Source: Gammaproteobacteria bacterium
GTDB taxonomy: Bacteria > Pseudomonadota > Gammaproteobacteria > Ga0077536
NCBI GenBank assembly: GCA_021773835.1
Contig: JAJFJQ010000073.1
Span: forward strand, 62,001-126,000
DNA: 64,000 nt
Direction of reading: 5' to 3'
In this document: piece after piece, positions 55,109-63,080 of the stretch
Layout: the number at the start of each line of letters is the position of its first letter
How positions within the stretch are numbered: the first letter of the stretch is position 1
The notes under the pieces: model-generated
The model's input: the letters and a program-made list of their open reading frames with translations, nothing else
What the model was told of the DNA's origin: nothing
The model's database searches: none
Made by a program: the position numbers and the translations under genes

Positions 55109-55765
55109 ATGAGTGACCTTTATGCCGACACGCATCGTGGTCTACAAGACCAGTTTGACACGCGGCGTCTAGCCGATCGGCTAGAAGAAATGATCATCTC
55201 GGACGTTATCAGTGAACAAGATAAGCCGTTTATCGAATCGCGCGAATTCTTCTTTTTGTCCACGGTCGATCCGGACGGACAACCGACAGTTTCTTTTAAG
55301 GGCGGGCCGGCTGGGTTCGTAAAAGTCGTGAACGACAATACGATTGCGTTCCCCAGCTACGATGGCAATGGCATGTTCTACTCGATGGGGAACCTTAAGG
55401 CGAAGCCGGAGATCGGAATTTTATTTATCGATTTTGAGAATCCCCATCGGATCCGATTTCACGGTACCGCGTCGATCGAGGGCAATGATCCGTTGCTCAG
55501 TGAATACCTTGAGGCCGATCTAATCGTGCGGGTTCGGCTATCGAAGATGTGGATTAACTGCCCGCGGTACGTCCCGAAATTTGTCAAAGTCGAGTCGTCA
55601 CGCTATGTGCCCGAAGATGGGCGCGAGACCCCGTTGGCTGGATGGAAACGGATCGATGCGGTCCAAGATGTACTCCCGGAAAAGGATGTGGGTCGACCGC
55701 AGCAAGCTGGGGGCGTGATTACGATGGAACAGTGGGCTGACCTAAAGCAGAAAGGTGAGGGTTGA
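55109..55765 (+). CDS. Pyridoxamine 5'-phosphate oxidase-family flavin protein
   Basis: The 218-residue split-barrel protein has FFFLSTVDPDGQPTVSFKGGPAGFVKV, IAFPSYDGNGMFYSMGNLKAKPEIGILFIDFENPHRIRFHGTASI. This is the FMN or F420/heme-binding split-barrel pattern. It is distinct from the true PdxH at 11442. Related proteins are general flavin-dependent reductases or oxidases; the substrate is unknown. The start is chosen for GGAG 8 nt upstream. Confidence 0.85.
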   Translation: MSDLYADTHRGLQDQFDTRRLADRLEEMIISDVISEQDKPFIESREFFFLSTVDPDGQPTVSFKGGPAGFVKVVNDNTIAFPSYDGNGMFYSMGNLKAKPEIGILFIDFENPHRIRFHGTASIEGNDPLLSEYLEADLIVRVRLSKMWINCPRYVPKFVKVESSRYVPEDGRETPLAGWKRIDAVQDVLPEKDVGRPQQAGGVITMEQWADLKQKGEG

Positions 55766-55831
55766 AAGTCCTCGCAAGTAACCAGTTTATGCCCGTGATT
55801 TCGGGCACCGTCCCGCGGTAATCGTTTCGTC

Positions 55832-56920
55832 ATGGATCCATTGAGTCAAGGCGTGCTTGGCGCCACCGCACCGCTCGCGGCGAGCAAAAAAGATGGGCTG
55901 CTGGCCGCTATGCTGGGACTATTTTCCGGCATGGCGGCCGACCTTGATGTCTTAATCAACTCAGACACCGATCCAATATTGTTCCTCGAGTTTCATCGCC
56001 AATTTACCCATTCGTTGATTTTTATTCCGATCGGCGGACTTATCTGCGCCCTGTTATTGTATGGATTGTTCGTACGCCGTCGATTAAGTTTTGGCCGGAC
56101 GTATCTGTTCTGTACGCTCGGCTACGCGACACATGGCTTACTCGATGCGTGTACTTCTTACGGTACGCAATTGTTTTGGCCGTTCAGTTCGACGCGCATC
56201 GCCTGGCACAATATTTCGATTATCGATCCATTCTTCACCCTACCAATACTGCTGTTCGTGATTGCTGGTATGGTGAAAAAAAGTCCACGATGGGGACAAG
56301 TCGGCTTGCTGTGGGCGGTGGTGTATTTAGGCTTCGGAATGGTGCAACGCGAACGCGCCGAGGCCATTGGCCGCGACGTCGCAATGGCGCGGGGGCATGC
56401 GCCGGTGGCGGTGGAAGCGAAACCGAGCTTCGGCAATTTGTTGCTGTGGAAGAGTATTTACGAACATGGCGGCTACTACTATATCGATGCCATTAGAGTC
56501 GGGATGACCACTAAGATATTTGCCGGTGAGGCAGTTGAGAAACTCGATTTGACCCGCGACTTTCCTTGGCTTGACCCAGCCAGCCAGCAGGCGCGTGACG
56601 TTGAGCGATTTCGTTGGTTTTCTGCCGGATACCTTGCCAAGTCCCCAACGATCAAGGGCGTTATTGTAGACATGCGTTACTCCATGGTGCCGAATCGTGG
56701 GGATGGCCTGTGGGGGATCCAGCTTTCACGCGATGCAGCGGCACACGCCCATGTTGGTTATCGTATGATGCGGGATACGTCCGCACCGACCCGGAGTACA
56801 TTTCTCGCAATGGTTTTTGATAGCAGCGAGCCCGAATCGAAACGATTCCCTGGAATTCAACAGACGGCTGAGTGCAACGCAACGACGGCCGTCGTGAGTG
56901 AGGCCGAACTATGCCGATGA
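55832..56920 (+). CDS. Membrane-bound metal-dependent hydrolase (YdjM/DUF457 type)
   Basis: The 362-residue protein starts with the YdjM/LexA-regulated hydrolase pattern MDPLSQGVLGATAPLAASKKDGLLAAMLGLFSGMAADLDVL, with Asp and His metal ligands (ADLD, FHRQFTHSLIF). Four hydrophobic helices follow (about 55-72, 80-98, 120-140, 150-165). The C-terminal half is soluble. E. coli YdjM is SOS-linked, but no LexA box is obvious here. Its end overlaps the next gene by 10 nt. Confidence 0.88.
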   Translation: MDPLSQGVLGATAPLAASKKDGLLAAMLGLFSGMAADLDVLINSDTDPILFLEFHRQFTHSLIFIPIGGLICALLLYGLFVRRRLSFGRTYLFCTLGYATHGLLDACTSYGTQLFWPFSSTRIAWHNISIIDPFFTLPILLFVIAGMVKKSPRWGQVGLLWAVVYLGFGMVQRERAEAIGRDVAMARGHAPVAVEAKPSFGNLLLWKSIYEHGGYYYIDAIRVGMTTKIFAGEAVEKLDLTRDFPWLDPASQQARDVERFRWFSAGYLAKSPTIKGVIVDMRYSMVPNRGDGLWGIQLSRDAAAHAHVGYRMMRDTSAPTRSTFLAMVFDSSEPESKRFPGIQQTAECNATTAVVSEAELCR

Positions 56921-57720
56921 TCGATATTGGACCGATTGAAGTTTACTACGAGATCCGAGGTAGCGGTCCGAGGCTCCTGTATATCAGCGGAACAGGCGGA
57001 GACTTGCGGCGCCATCCTGGGATATTCGACTCACCGCTCGCCGATCAGTATGAAATCCTCGCCTATGATCAACGTGGTCTCGGACAAAGCAGTCGTCCCG
57101 ATGTCGAGTATTCGATGGCCGATTATGCGAACGATGCGAACGCGCTAATGGATGCAGTTGGCTGGGAGGCCAGTGGCGTAATCGGCGTTTCTTTTGGTGG
57201 CATGGTTGGACAGGAATATGCGTTGCGCTTCACGGAACGGGTCGAGCGCCTCGTGCTGGCGTGCACTAGCACCGGCGGTGCGGGTGGCCATTCCTATCCC
57301 TTGCACGAACTTCAAGACCTGGATGCGGAACAATGGGTGCGGACGGTTATCGGCCTAGCCGATACGCGCCGGGATGCTAAATGGCGCGAGGAACATGCTG
57401 AGGACTATGAAGCCTTAGTCGCGCAAATGCTGAGCGCCGTATCCATCGGTGCGGATGAGCCAGGTCGCGCAATGGGTGCGCGCCGCCAAGTCGAGGCGCG
57501 TCGGCAACTCGATACCTATGCAAGATTACCGCAGCTGTCGATGCCGGTATTGGTCTGCGGCGGTCGCTACGATGGCATCGCGCCGGTAGCGAATCTTGAA
57601 GCGATCGTTCGCCAGGTCCCTGGCGCAAAGCTTGAATTGTTTGAAGGAGGGCACATGTTTTATCTGCAAGATCCGGAGGCATTCGAACGTATCGGACAAT
57701 TTTTGGCTAATGTGGGGTGA
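56911..57720 (+). CDS. Alpha/beta hydrolase
   Basis: The 269-residue serine hydrolase has the nucleophile Ser94 in GVSFGG, an Asp in VCGGRYDGIAP and the catalytic His in FEGGHMFYLQDP. The N terminus IGPIEVYYEIRGSGPRLLYISGTGGDLRR resembles 3-oxoadipate enol-lactonase and related hydrolases. It overlaps the membrane hydrolase gene, so they are probably coupled. The substrate is unknown. Confidence 0.9.
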   Translation: MPMIDIGPIEVYYEIRGSGPRLLYISGTGGDLRRHPGIFDSPLADQYEILAYDQRGLGQSSRPDVEYSMADYANDANALMDAVGWEASGVIGVSFGGMVGQEYALRFTERVERLVLACTSTGGAGGHSYPLHELQDLDAEQWVRTVIGLADTRRDAKWREEHAEDYEALVAQMLSAVSIGADEPGRAMGARRQVEARRQLDTYARLPQLSMPVLVCGGRYDGIAPVANLEAIVRQVPGAKLELFEGGHMFYLQDPEAFERIGQFLANVG

Positions 57721-57911
57721 GCAATCATGCGCAGTCGATGATCCCGATTGTCCAAACTGCCGGCTGCGTTAGCAGCTTGCATCGGTGAATTTTCAGGTTG
57801 TAAAATTTATTGACACTGTGAAAAGCCAACGAATAGCGGCTAAGCGCTTGTTCTACGACGTAATTGCAATGGCTATAACAATATCCTGAGGAACTAGTTC
57901 ACAGCTTTGTC

Positions 57912-57958
57912 GTCAACGATCTTTACACTTCGTGCCATTCGGGCTGTGAGAGATCGTT
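57912..57958 (+). promoter_or_regulatory. Upstream element GTCAACGATCTTTACA plus inverted copy
   Basis: GTCAACGATCTTTACA (57912-57927) matches 14 of 16 positions of the element at 45056-45071. AACGATCT (57915-57922) is repeated inverted as AGATCGTT (57951-57958). The pair lies about 30-75 nt upstream of the sigma54 promoter. A dimeric enhancer-binding protein could occupy both sites; this is inference. Confidence 0.5.
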
Positions 57959-57988
57959 TAAGTCTTTGTTATATTAAGAAAAACAGAA

Positions 57989-58005
57989 TTGGCGCAAATC
58001 TTGCA
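57989..58005 (+). promoter_or_regulatory. Sigma54 (-24/-12) promoter
   Basis: TTGGCGCAAATCTTGCA has the invariant GG (57991-57992) and GC (58003-58004) separated by 10 nt. The flanks TTGGC and TTGCA agree with the RpoN consensus. It deviates from the best consensus (TGGCACG) at two positions. Transcription would start near 58016, about 85 nt before the CHRD-domain gene. Confidence 0.72.
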
Positions 58006-58101
58006 CCGCCCTACCGGACAACGTGATTTTAGCGTGGTGCCCTGCGCGAAACCGAATTTTGCTTGGATTAGGGTCAGCGTAATTGAGAATGGAGTGCGAA
58101 A

Positions 58102-58758
58102 ATGAAAACCAGCGGCAACTTTGTGAGAAATAATCTAGCAGCGATGTTGGCAGCCGTCTTGTGGATCGCGAGCGGAAACGTCTATGCGGCGGCGGTGAGC
58201 TTCACTGCGGATATTGGAGATTTTATCGTTCCATTGCCGAGAGGCTCTGCGGCGACCGCGATCGGCACCTTCGAATTGAATGAGGCGATGGACCAATTGT
58301 CGTACACGATCAGTTTCTTTGGCCTAGACCTAAAAGCGGATCCTGCGGACCGTACGAGTGCCGGGGACATTACCGCTATCCATTTTCATGTAGGCACTGC
58401 GACGGAAACCAGTGCCGAGCATGTGCTCAACGTTTTTGGCTTCCCCGCTCACGATGACGGCGACTTGGTTGTGGATTACGCCACCGAAACGCTTAGCGGC
58501 ATTTGGGATGACGGGGATCTCACCGACCCGTTGTTGATGATCCCGGAATCCGCAAAAAGTGACAGATTGACCGATAGGCTCACGGAGCTTCTGGCGGGTG
58601 GCCTATATGTGAACGTGCATACGGTTCAGTGGCCGACAGGTGAGATTAGAGGCCAAATCAGCCCGATCCCACTTCCCGCACCAGTTTTGTTGCTAACAAC
58701 CGCGCTGCTGACACTGTGCGGTGCTTCCCGTCGACGCGCAGCACTTCCGAATAGCTAA
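58102..58758 (+). CDS. Exported CHRD-domain protein with PLPAP C-terminal sorting signal
   Basis: The 218-residue protein has a signal peptide (LAAMLAAVLWIASGNVYAAA). A CHRD domain follows, ending in GGLYVNVHTVQWPTGEIRGQI, the hallmark of this extracellular beta-rich domain. The tail IPLPAPVLLLTTALLTLCGASRRR has a PLPA-type motif, helix and basic end like VPLPA/PEP-CTERM signals. A sigma54 promoter lies upstream, and the next gene, 27 nt on, encodes a similar exported protein. Confidence 0.88.
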   Translation: MKTSGNFVRNNLAAMLAAVLWIASGNVYAAAVSFTADIGDFIVPLPRGSAATAIGTFELNEAMDQLSYTISFFGLDLKADPADRTSAGDITAIHFHVGTATETSAEHVLNVFGFPAHDDGDLVVDYATETLSGIWDDGDLTDPLLMIPESAKSDRLTDRLTELLAGGLYVNVHTVQWPTGEIRGQISPIPLPAPVLLLTTALLTLCGASRRRAALPNS

Positions 58759-58785
58759 AATCACACATCGTAGAGGCGCTCCAGG

Positions 58786-59376
58786 ATGCGAAAATTATCA
58801 CTAGCCATACTAATGGCATTCTCCTTCCAGGCGTCGGCGCATTTGGCTCCCGACACCTTCGTTAGTCTGATCGCCGATGATACGACGGCGACGGTGAAGG
58901 CATTCCTTGAAGCCGACACCGGACTTACGATCACGTCGATCACGCAAATCATCACAATTGACCAAGATGTCGATGGAATCGGTTTAGGACAGGTAATCCT
59001 GGGCGGGACGTTTATTTTAGATGTGTTGGAAGTCGATTCTGGTGGCCGACCAACGACTGGATTTTGGGAGCACAGCGTCGCCTTCCCACCGGACGTTACC
59101 CATCACGTGGCGTCATTTGATGTGACGAGTCCGATCGGGCCCCAAGTTGCGCTATACGATCATAGAGAGGCCGACGATATCTTTAACGCTGGTCTGTTCA
59201 CGACAGACGAATTTTCTGTCGGCATGGTGGACCACGGCTGGACTGACATCTCGTTCTACGTCGTTGAGTATGCGGCGATACCAATTCCGGGGATCCCGGT
59301 TTGGCTAATGGTGGCGCTATTAGGCGTGATGGTAAAGAAAACCGGGCGTAAGGCGACGGCCCGGCGGGTAAATTAG
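58786..59376 (+). CDS. Exported protein of unknown function with PIPGIPVWL C-terminal tail
   Basis: The 196-residue protein has a signal peptide (MRKLSLAILMAFSFQASA). An acidic mature region of about 145 residues matches no family I know. The C-terminal segment IPIPGIPVWLMVALLGVMVKKTGRK has the motif-helix-basic layout of a sorting signal. It follows the CHRD-domain gene by 27 nt and is probably cotranscribed from the same sigma54 promoter. Confidence 0.8.
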   Translation: MRKLSLAILMAFSFQASAHLAPDTFVSLIADDTTATVKAFLEADTGLTITSITQIITIDQDVDGIGLGQVILGGTFILDVLEVDSGGRPTTGFWEHSVAFPPDVTHHVASFDVTSPIGPQVALYDHREADDIFNAGLFTTDEFSVGMVDHGWTDISFYVVEYAAIPIPGIPVWLMVALLGVMVKKTGRKATARRVN

Positions 59377-59425
59377 GGAACGCGGCGGCAGTCGTTCGCG
59401 GCCACCGGGGCGCTCATCAAGCACC

Positions 59426-59890
59426 TCACGCGGCCACCACAGACATCTCACTGTCCCCAATTACTTCGAGTAGTTCGACAACATTACCGTCTGGGTCGCG
59501 CCCGTAGGTCACACGTAGCGAGTCACCAACCGACTGTGGCGGACAATGGAACACCATGCCGGCGGCCTTGAGTCGGTTGTATTCGCCTTCGATATCGGAT
59601 ACTTGCAAGCACAGGTGAGTAATACCGTGGTCGCAAACTGGCCGCCTGTCGTCAGCTGGCTTCGGCGCCGGGGTCGCGTATTCAAATAACTCCACGCAGG
59701 CGTTCGCCGCCTTCAGCATGACCACTCGCGCGGACGAATCTGTAAGGCCGGTAATATCGTCCAAGGTCTTGTCGCCAACCTCCCAATTCAGCTTGAACAT
59801 TTCCTCGAAGCCGAGCAGGTCGCGATAGAAATGCAGCGAGCGTTCAATGTCAGAACTGGATATGGCCGTGTGATGAATGCCGTGGATCAT
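59426..59890 (-). CDS. VOC-family glyoxalase-like protein
   Basis: The 154-residue protein shows IHHTAISSSDIERSLHFYRDLLGFEE at the N terminus, CVELFEYATP, GITHLCLQVSDIEGEYNRLKAAGMVFHCPPQ and the metal Glu in DPDGNVVELLEV. These place it in the glyoxalase I/VOC group. Glutathione S-transferase and a reductase are adjacent on the same strand, which may point to detoxification. The substrate is unknown. Confidence 0.9.
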   Translation of the reverse strand: MIHGIHHTAISSSDIERSLHFYRDLLGFEEMFKLNWEVGDKTLDDITGLTDSSARVVMLKAANACVELFEYATPAPKPADDRRPVCDHGITHLCLQVSDIEGEYNRLKAAGMVFHCPPQSVGDSLRVTYGRDPDGNVVELLEVIGDSEMSVVAA

Positions 59891-59975
59891 TTTGATGTCC
59901 TCAAGCGCAGCATTGGCGGTTGGTTCTTGAGTGTTAAAGACTTAATCGAGCAAATTTACGCCGTTGCCTGTCTGA

Positions 59976-60677
59976 CTAGTTCGCCGCGCCGCTTCGAAAC
60001 GCCTGCGCCGACACGCCACTACCCACGCCGTTTGCGTAGTTGGTGTAAAGCGGTAGGAAGTAGTCGAGATCGTGTGCTGTTGCGTGAACTGAAGCGTGTG
60101 CACCAACCGCATCAAACCAGTGATGTAGGCGCACGCAGGTCACCGGTAGTACCAACGAGCGATAATGCTCGAACACGCCGAGGCGTTCAAAAAAGGGCCA
60201 CATCGCGGCATCGGCCAGCGACATTTCCGCGCCGAGCCAATAGGGGCCGTCTCCTTGGATCTCGCCTAGACGCGCCTCTAGAAACTCAAATCCGTCGACA
60301 ACCTGTTGGCGCAACTCCGTTTGCACGCTTTCGTTCTGCTCAAACAATAGCTTGTAGAACGTGGGTAGAAACACGTTATCGAAGTGACGGATCTCGTTGC
60401 GCATGACGGCGCGACCGCGTTCGTCGGCGGGTTTCAGTGCTACCCCGGGAAAACTTGCGTCGAGGTATTCGTTCACGGTCGCCGACTCCCACAAAACGAA
60501 GTCGTCGTGACGGATCACGGGCACCCGATTGGTTGGCGTGAGATCGGCCAACCAATCCGGTTTATCGTCGAGATCGATCTGCACTTGTTCATGCGCGATC
60601 CCTTTTTCGCCCAGCACGATCCGTGTGCGTTGCGCGTACGGACAGACCTCGGCGGTATACAGCGTTAATTGCGACAT
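59976..60677 (-). CDS. Glutathione S-transferase with active-site Cys (CPYAQR)
   Basis: The 233-residue protein has an N-terminal thioredoxin-like domain with C12 in EVCPYAQRTRIVLGEKG, NRVPVIRHDDFVLWESATVNEYL and a helical C-terminal domain. The CPYAQR motif marks omega/lambda-like GSTs, which act by Cys thiol chemistry (reductase or dehalogenase type). I use the ATG at 60677, preceded by AGGGG; a longer frame starting at 60707 adds ten residues without support. Confidence 0.9.
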   Translation of the reverse strand: MSQLTLYTAEVCPYAQRTRIVLGEKGIAHEQVQIDLDDKPDWLADLTPTNRVPVIRHDDFVLWESATVNEYLDASFPGVALKPADERGRAVMRNEIRHFDNVFLPTFYKLLFEQNESVQTELRQQVVDGFEFLEARLGEIQGDGPYWLGAEMSLADAAMWPFFERLGVFEHYRSLVLPVTCVRLHHWFDAVGAHASVHATAHDLDYFLPLYTNYANGVGSGVSAQAFRSGAAN

Positions 60678-60709
60678 CGACGTTACCCCTAGTTGTCCGG
60701 TGTCCACAA

Positions 60710-61168
60710 TCAGCGGATTGGTTCGAGTACCACCACGGGAATTTCGCGGTCACCGGCCTTCACCTGGTAGTCGCCGAAGGGCGGATACATGGCGACCATT
60801 TGGTCCCAGATTGCCTTACGTTCAGCACCCGTGGCGACTCTGGTATTGGCCTGGAAAACGTCTGCAGCCACTTGAGCCTTTACTTCCCCTTGGGCTTTGA
60901 TGTTGTGGAACCACCCCGGATGTTTAGGGTCGCCGCCTTTTGAAGCAATGATTGCGTAGCCACCATCGACCTTGCCGTACAGCAGCGGCATCACGCTTTC
61001 GTTACCCGATTTGCGGCCGGTTGTTGTCAGTAATAATGTTGGGAGCGGCCCTGGACCACCGGCAAACGTGGAATCCCACAAATGGCCTTTTTCGGGATCG
61101 CTGTAATATAGGTCGCGGTGCTGCGCAATCCAGCCGGTCGTGCTGGCCTCGATCATCGGGTCGCTCAT
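60710..61168 (-). CDS. Deazaflavin (F420)-type nitroreductase-family protein
   Basis: From the ATG at 61168 (GGAGAA upstream) this is a 152-residue split-barrel protein. It contains LPTLLLTTTGRKSGNESVMPLLYG, IASKGGDPKHPGWFHNIKAQ and YPPFGDYQVKAGDREIPVVVLEP. These are the signatures of the DDN/deazaflavin-dependent reductase family. Such proteins are typical of F420-making actinobacteria and are less expected in a gammaproteobacterium. It is 32 nt upstream of the GST gene on the same strand. Confidence 0.88.
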   Translation of the reverse strand: MSDPMIEASTTGWIAQHRDLYYSDPEKGHLWDSTFAGGPGPLPTLLLTTTGRKSGNESVMPLLYGKVDGGYAIIASKGGDPKHPGWFHNIKAQGEVKAQVAADVFQANTRVATGAERKAIWDQMVAMYPPFGDYQVKAGDREIPVVVLEPIR

Positions 61169-61254
61169 GGTCTTGTTCTCCGTAATGATTCTGTAAACCG
61201 CTACTATAACGCGTATTGCAAGCGTTGGGAGCACGCTTTGACCACAACAATGAT

Positions 61255-61286
61255 GGAGATCTATCTCCCGCGATCGCGGGAGATAG
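61255..61286. repeat. 26-bp perfect palindrome with a competing third arm
   Basis: Positions 61261-61286 are a perfect 26-bp palindrome, CTATCTCCCGCGA followed by its exact complement. In addition GGAGAT (61255-60), ATCTCC (61263-68) and GGAGAT (61279-84) give two mutually exclusive pairings. The element lies in the 163-nt divergent gap between the deazaflavin-type gene and the binding-protein gene, 46 nt before the latter's ATG. It could be an operator, a leader switch or a cruciform; nothing decides between them. Confidence 0.6.
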
Positions 61287-61331
61287 AACGCGTGACGTGG
61301 TGTCTTACGGGTTACGAGGCCTAGGGTCGCG

Positions 61332-62507
61332 ATGAGTGCGGCCGCAGCGCCGGTTCGCATCGGGATCGCGGTCGCCATGAGTGGTCGTTACGCCTTGCTG
61401 GGTCGCCAGGTGTTGGCGGGACTTGAGTGTTTCATCGAAGACGTCAATGCCGCAGGTGGCCTACGGATCTCTGATCGCGATCAACCGCGTATGGTCGAAT
61501 TGATCATCCGCGACGATGAGAGCGATGCTGCCACGTGTGCCCAAGCGGTACGCGAACTCATCGAGGTCCAAGGCATCGATTTGTTATTAGGGCCGTATGG
61601 TAGCGGCTTGACCCTTGCGGCAGCGAAAGTTGCGGAGTCCTGCGGTGTTGTGTTGTGGAATCATAGTGGCTCCGCCGATCAGATTTTTGATGCTGGGTTT
61701 CGCATGCTCGTTGGCATCATCAGCCCCGCGTCCAACTACCTCGCTTCGATCCTCGAACTGGTACGCGCCAACGATCCGACAGCGCGCAATGTTGCGCTGG
61801 TGAACGCCGAGACCGGTTTTGCGGAAGATGTTGCGAACGGGGTCGAACGTTGGATCGCAAATGCAGGCTTCAATTTGCTTACCCACCGTCGTTACGCGTC
61901 CGGGCACGATGACTTTCGATCAATATTGAATCAACTTCAGCATCATCGTCTCGACTGTTTGCTCGGGGTAGGGCGTATAGAGGACGACCTCCAATTGGCG
62001 CGTGACCTCATCACCGCGCCACTGCCAATCAAGGCAGTTGGACTTGTGGTGGCCGCAATTGACGAGTTTCACGATAGGCTCGGCACGGCAGTTGAAGGTT
62101 TTATGGCACCCAGCCAATGGGAACCCGCTGCTGCCTATGTCCCAGACTGCGGCCCGTCTACAACGGCATTCGTCGCCCGCTATCGCAGGTCTAACGCACA
62201 AGCGCTCGATTATCCTGCCGCACAAGGCTACGTCGGGGGTTTAATCGCGCAGCGCTGCGTCGAAATGGCAGGGAGTTTGGAGCAGGCGGCCTTACGTGCG
62301 GCGGCAGATCGTCTTAATTGCACGACGTTCTATGGGCCGTTTTGCATCGATCCCAACAGCGGCCGTCAACTCGGACACCAAATGTTAGTAACGCAATGGC
62401 AGGGCGGGCATAAGCGCATCGTATGGCCGCTCGCAGCAGCCTCGGCTAAGGCGTTATATCCGGGTCCATTTTGGTTTAAGTGTCCGTCGGCGCAGCGCGA
62501 GCGCTAA
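61332..62507 (+). CDS. Periplasmic-binding-fold (LivK/AmiC-like) protein without signal peptide
   Basis: The 391-residue protein has the type I periplasmic-binding fold of branched-chain amino acid and amide receptors: VRIGIAVAMSGRYALLGRQVLAGLECFIEDVNAAGGL, LLLGPYGSGLTLAAAKVAE, RNVALVNAETGFAEDVANG. No signal peptide precedes the fold; the protein starts directly with MSAAAAPVRIG. This resembles AmiC-type cytoplasmic sensors more than transporter subunits, and no ABC permease genes are adjacent. The ligand is unknown. Confidence 0.85.
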   Translation: MSAAAAPVRIGIAVAMSGRYALLGRQVLAGLECFIEDVNAAGGLRISDRDQPRMVELIIRDDESDAATCAQAVRELIEVQGIDLLLGPYGSGLTLAAAKVAESCGVVLWNHSGSADQIFDAGFRMLVGIISPASNYLASILELVRANDPTARNVALVNAETGFAEDVANGVERWIANAGFNLLTHRRYASGHDDFRSILNQLQHHRLDCLLGVGRIEDDLQLARDLITAPLPIKAVGLVVAAIDEFHDRLGTAVEGFMAPSQWEPAAAYVPDCGPSTTAFVARYRRSNAQALDYPAAQGYVGGLIAQRCVEMAGSLEQAALRAAADRLNCTTFYGPFCIDPNSGRQLGHQMLVTQWQGGHKRIVWPLAAASAKALYPGPFWFKCPSAQRER

Positions 62508-62585
62508 CAATTATCGAGAGATATACCAAGCTGGGATGCGAACACGCATAATAGGCAATCCAAATTATTGCGCTGGAGAATTGTG

Positions 62586-63053
62586 ATGGGCGAGAAGCTC
62601 AAGATTGGAGACAGCTTTCCCTCGATGACTTTAAACCTCGTTGGCGGCGGGAATGTGACCTTACCGGACGAGCTGCAGTCCGATTTCGCGGTCGTACTGT
62701 TTTACCGTGGACACTGGTGACCCTTCTGCACCCGGCAGTTAGCCGGGTTTGAAGCGAGTAAAGAAGAATTGCAGAAACTCGGTGTATCGGTGTTCGCGGC
62801 CAGTGTTGATACCGGCGAGAATGCCGCAAAGATTGCGAGTGATTTGTCCTACGCGATAGGCGAGGGCGTGACTCGGGAGCAGGCAGATTTAATCGGCGCG
62901 TGGTGGGAGGACCGGCGTAGTATTGTCCAACCGAGCCAATTCGTGATGCGTCGTGACGGCACGATCATCCAGGCGACCTACTCCGACGGCCCGTTAGGAC
63001 GCTTAGATGCCGCGGATGTATGCGGCTTGGTCAATTTCATTCTAAGTCAATAG
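62586..63053 (+). CDS. Selenocysteine-containing AhpC/TSA-type peroxiredoxin (in-frame UGA)
   Basis: Reading the TGA at 62718-62720 as selenocysteine (residue 45) gives a 155-residue thioredoxin-fold peroxiredoxin-like protein. The active site is FYRGHW-U45-PF-C48-TRQL, where relatives have FYRGxWCPYCxxQL. Family sequence flanks it: MGEKLKIGDSFPSMTL before, LGVSVFAASVDTGENAAKIA and FVMRRDGTIIQATYSDGPLGRL after. GGAGAA lies 5 nt before the ATG. A SECIS-like hairpin is at 62730-62748. Without recoding, only a C-terminal fragment would be annotated. Selenoprotein peroxiredoxins of this type are known elsewhere, which supports the reading. Confidence 0.92.
62730..62748 (+). promoter_or_regulatory. 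Bacterial SECIS element in the peroxiredoxin gene
   Basis: ACCCGGC (62730-62736) pairs perfectly with GCCGGGT (62742-62748), leaving the 5-nt loop AGTTA. The loop has G in its second position, as expected for a SelB-binding loop. That G lies 17 nt after the UGA, inside the known range. The stem of seven pairs, five of them G-C, is very stable. Confidence 0.82.
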
Positions 63054-63080
63054 CGAACCGAGATAATTGCTGCTTAGATC

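Larger units (their letters stand above)
57721..58101. other. Intergenic region with sigma54 promoter and activator-like sites
   Basis: No coding frame is convincing in these 381 nt. They contain the element at 57912-57927 with its inverted partial copy, and the -24/-12 promoter at 57989-58005 feeding the CHRD-domain gene. I saw no terminator for the upstream hydrolase. Confidence 0.5.
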
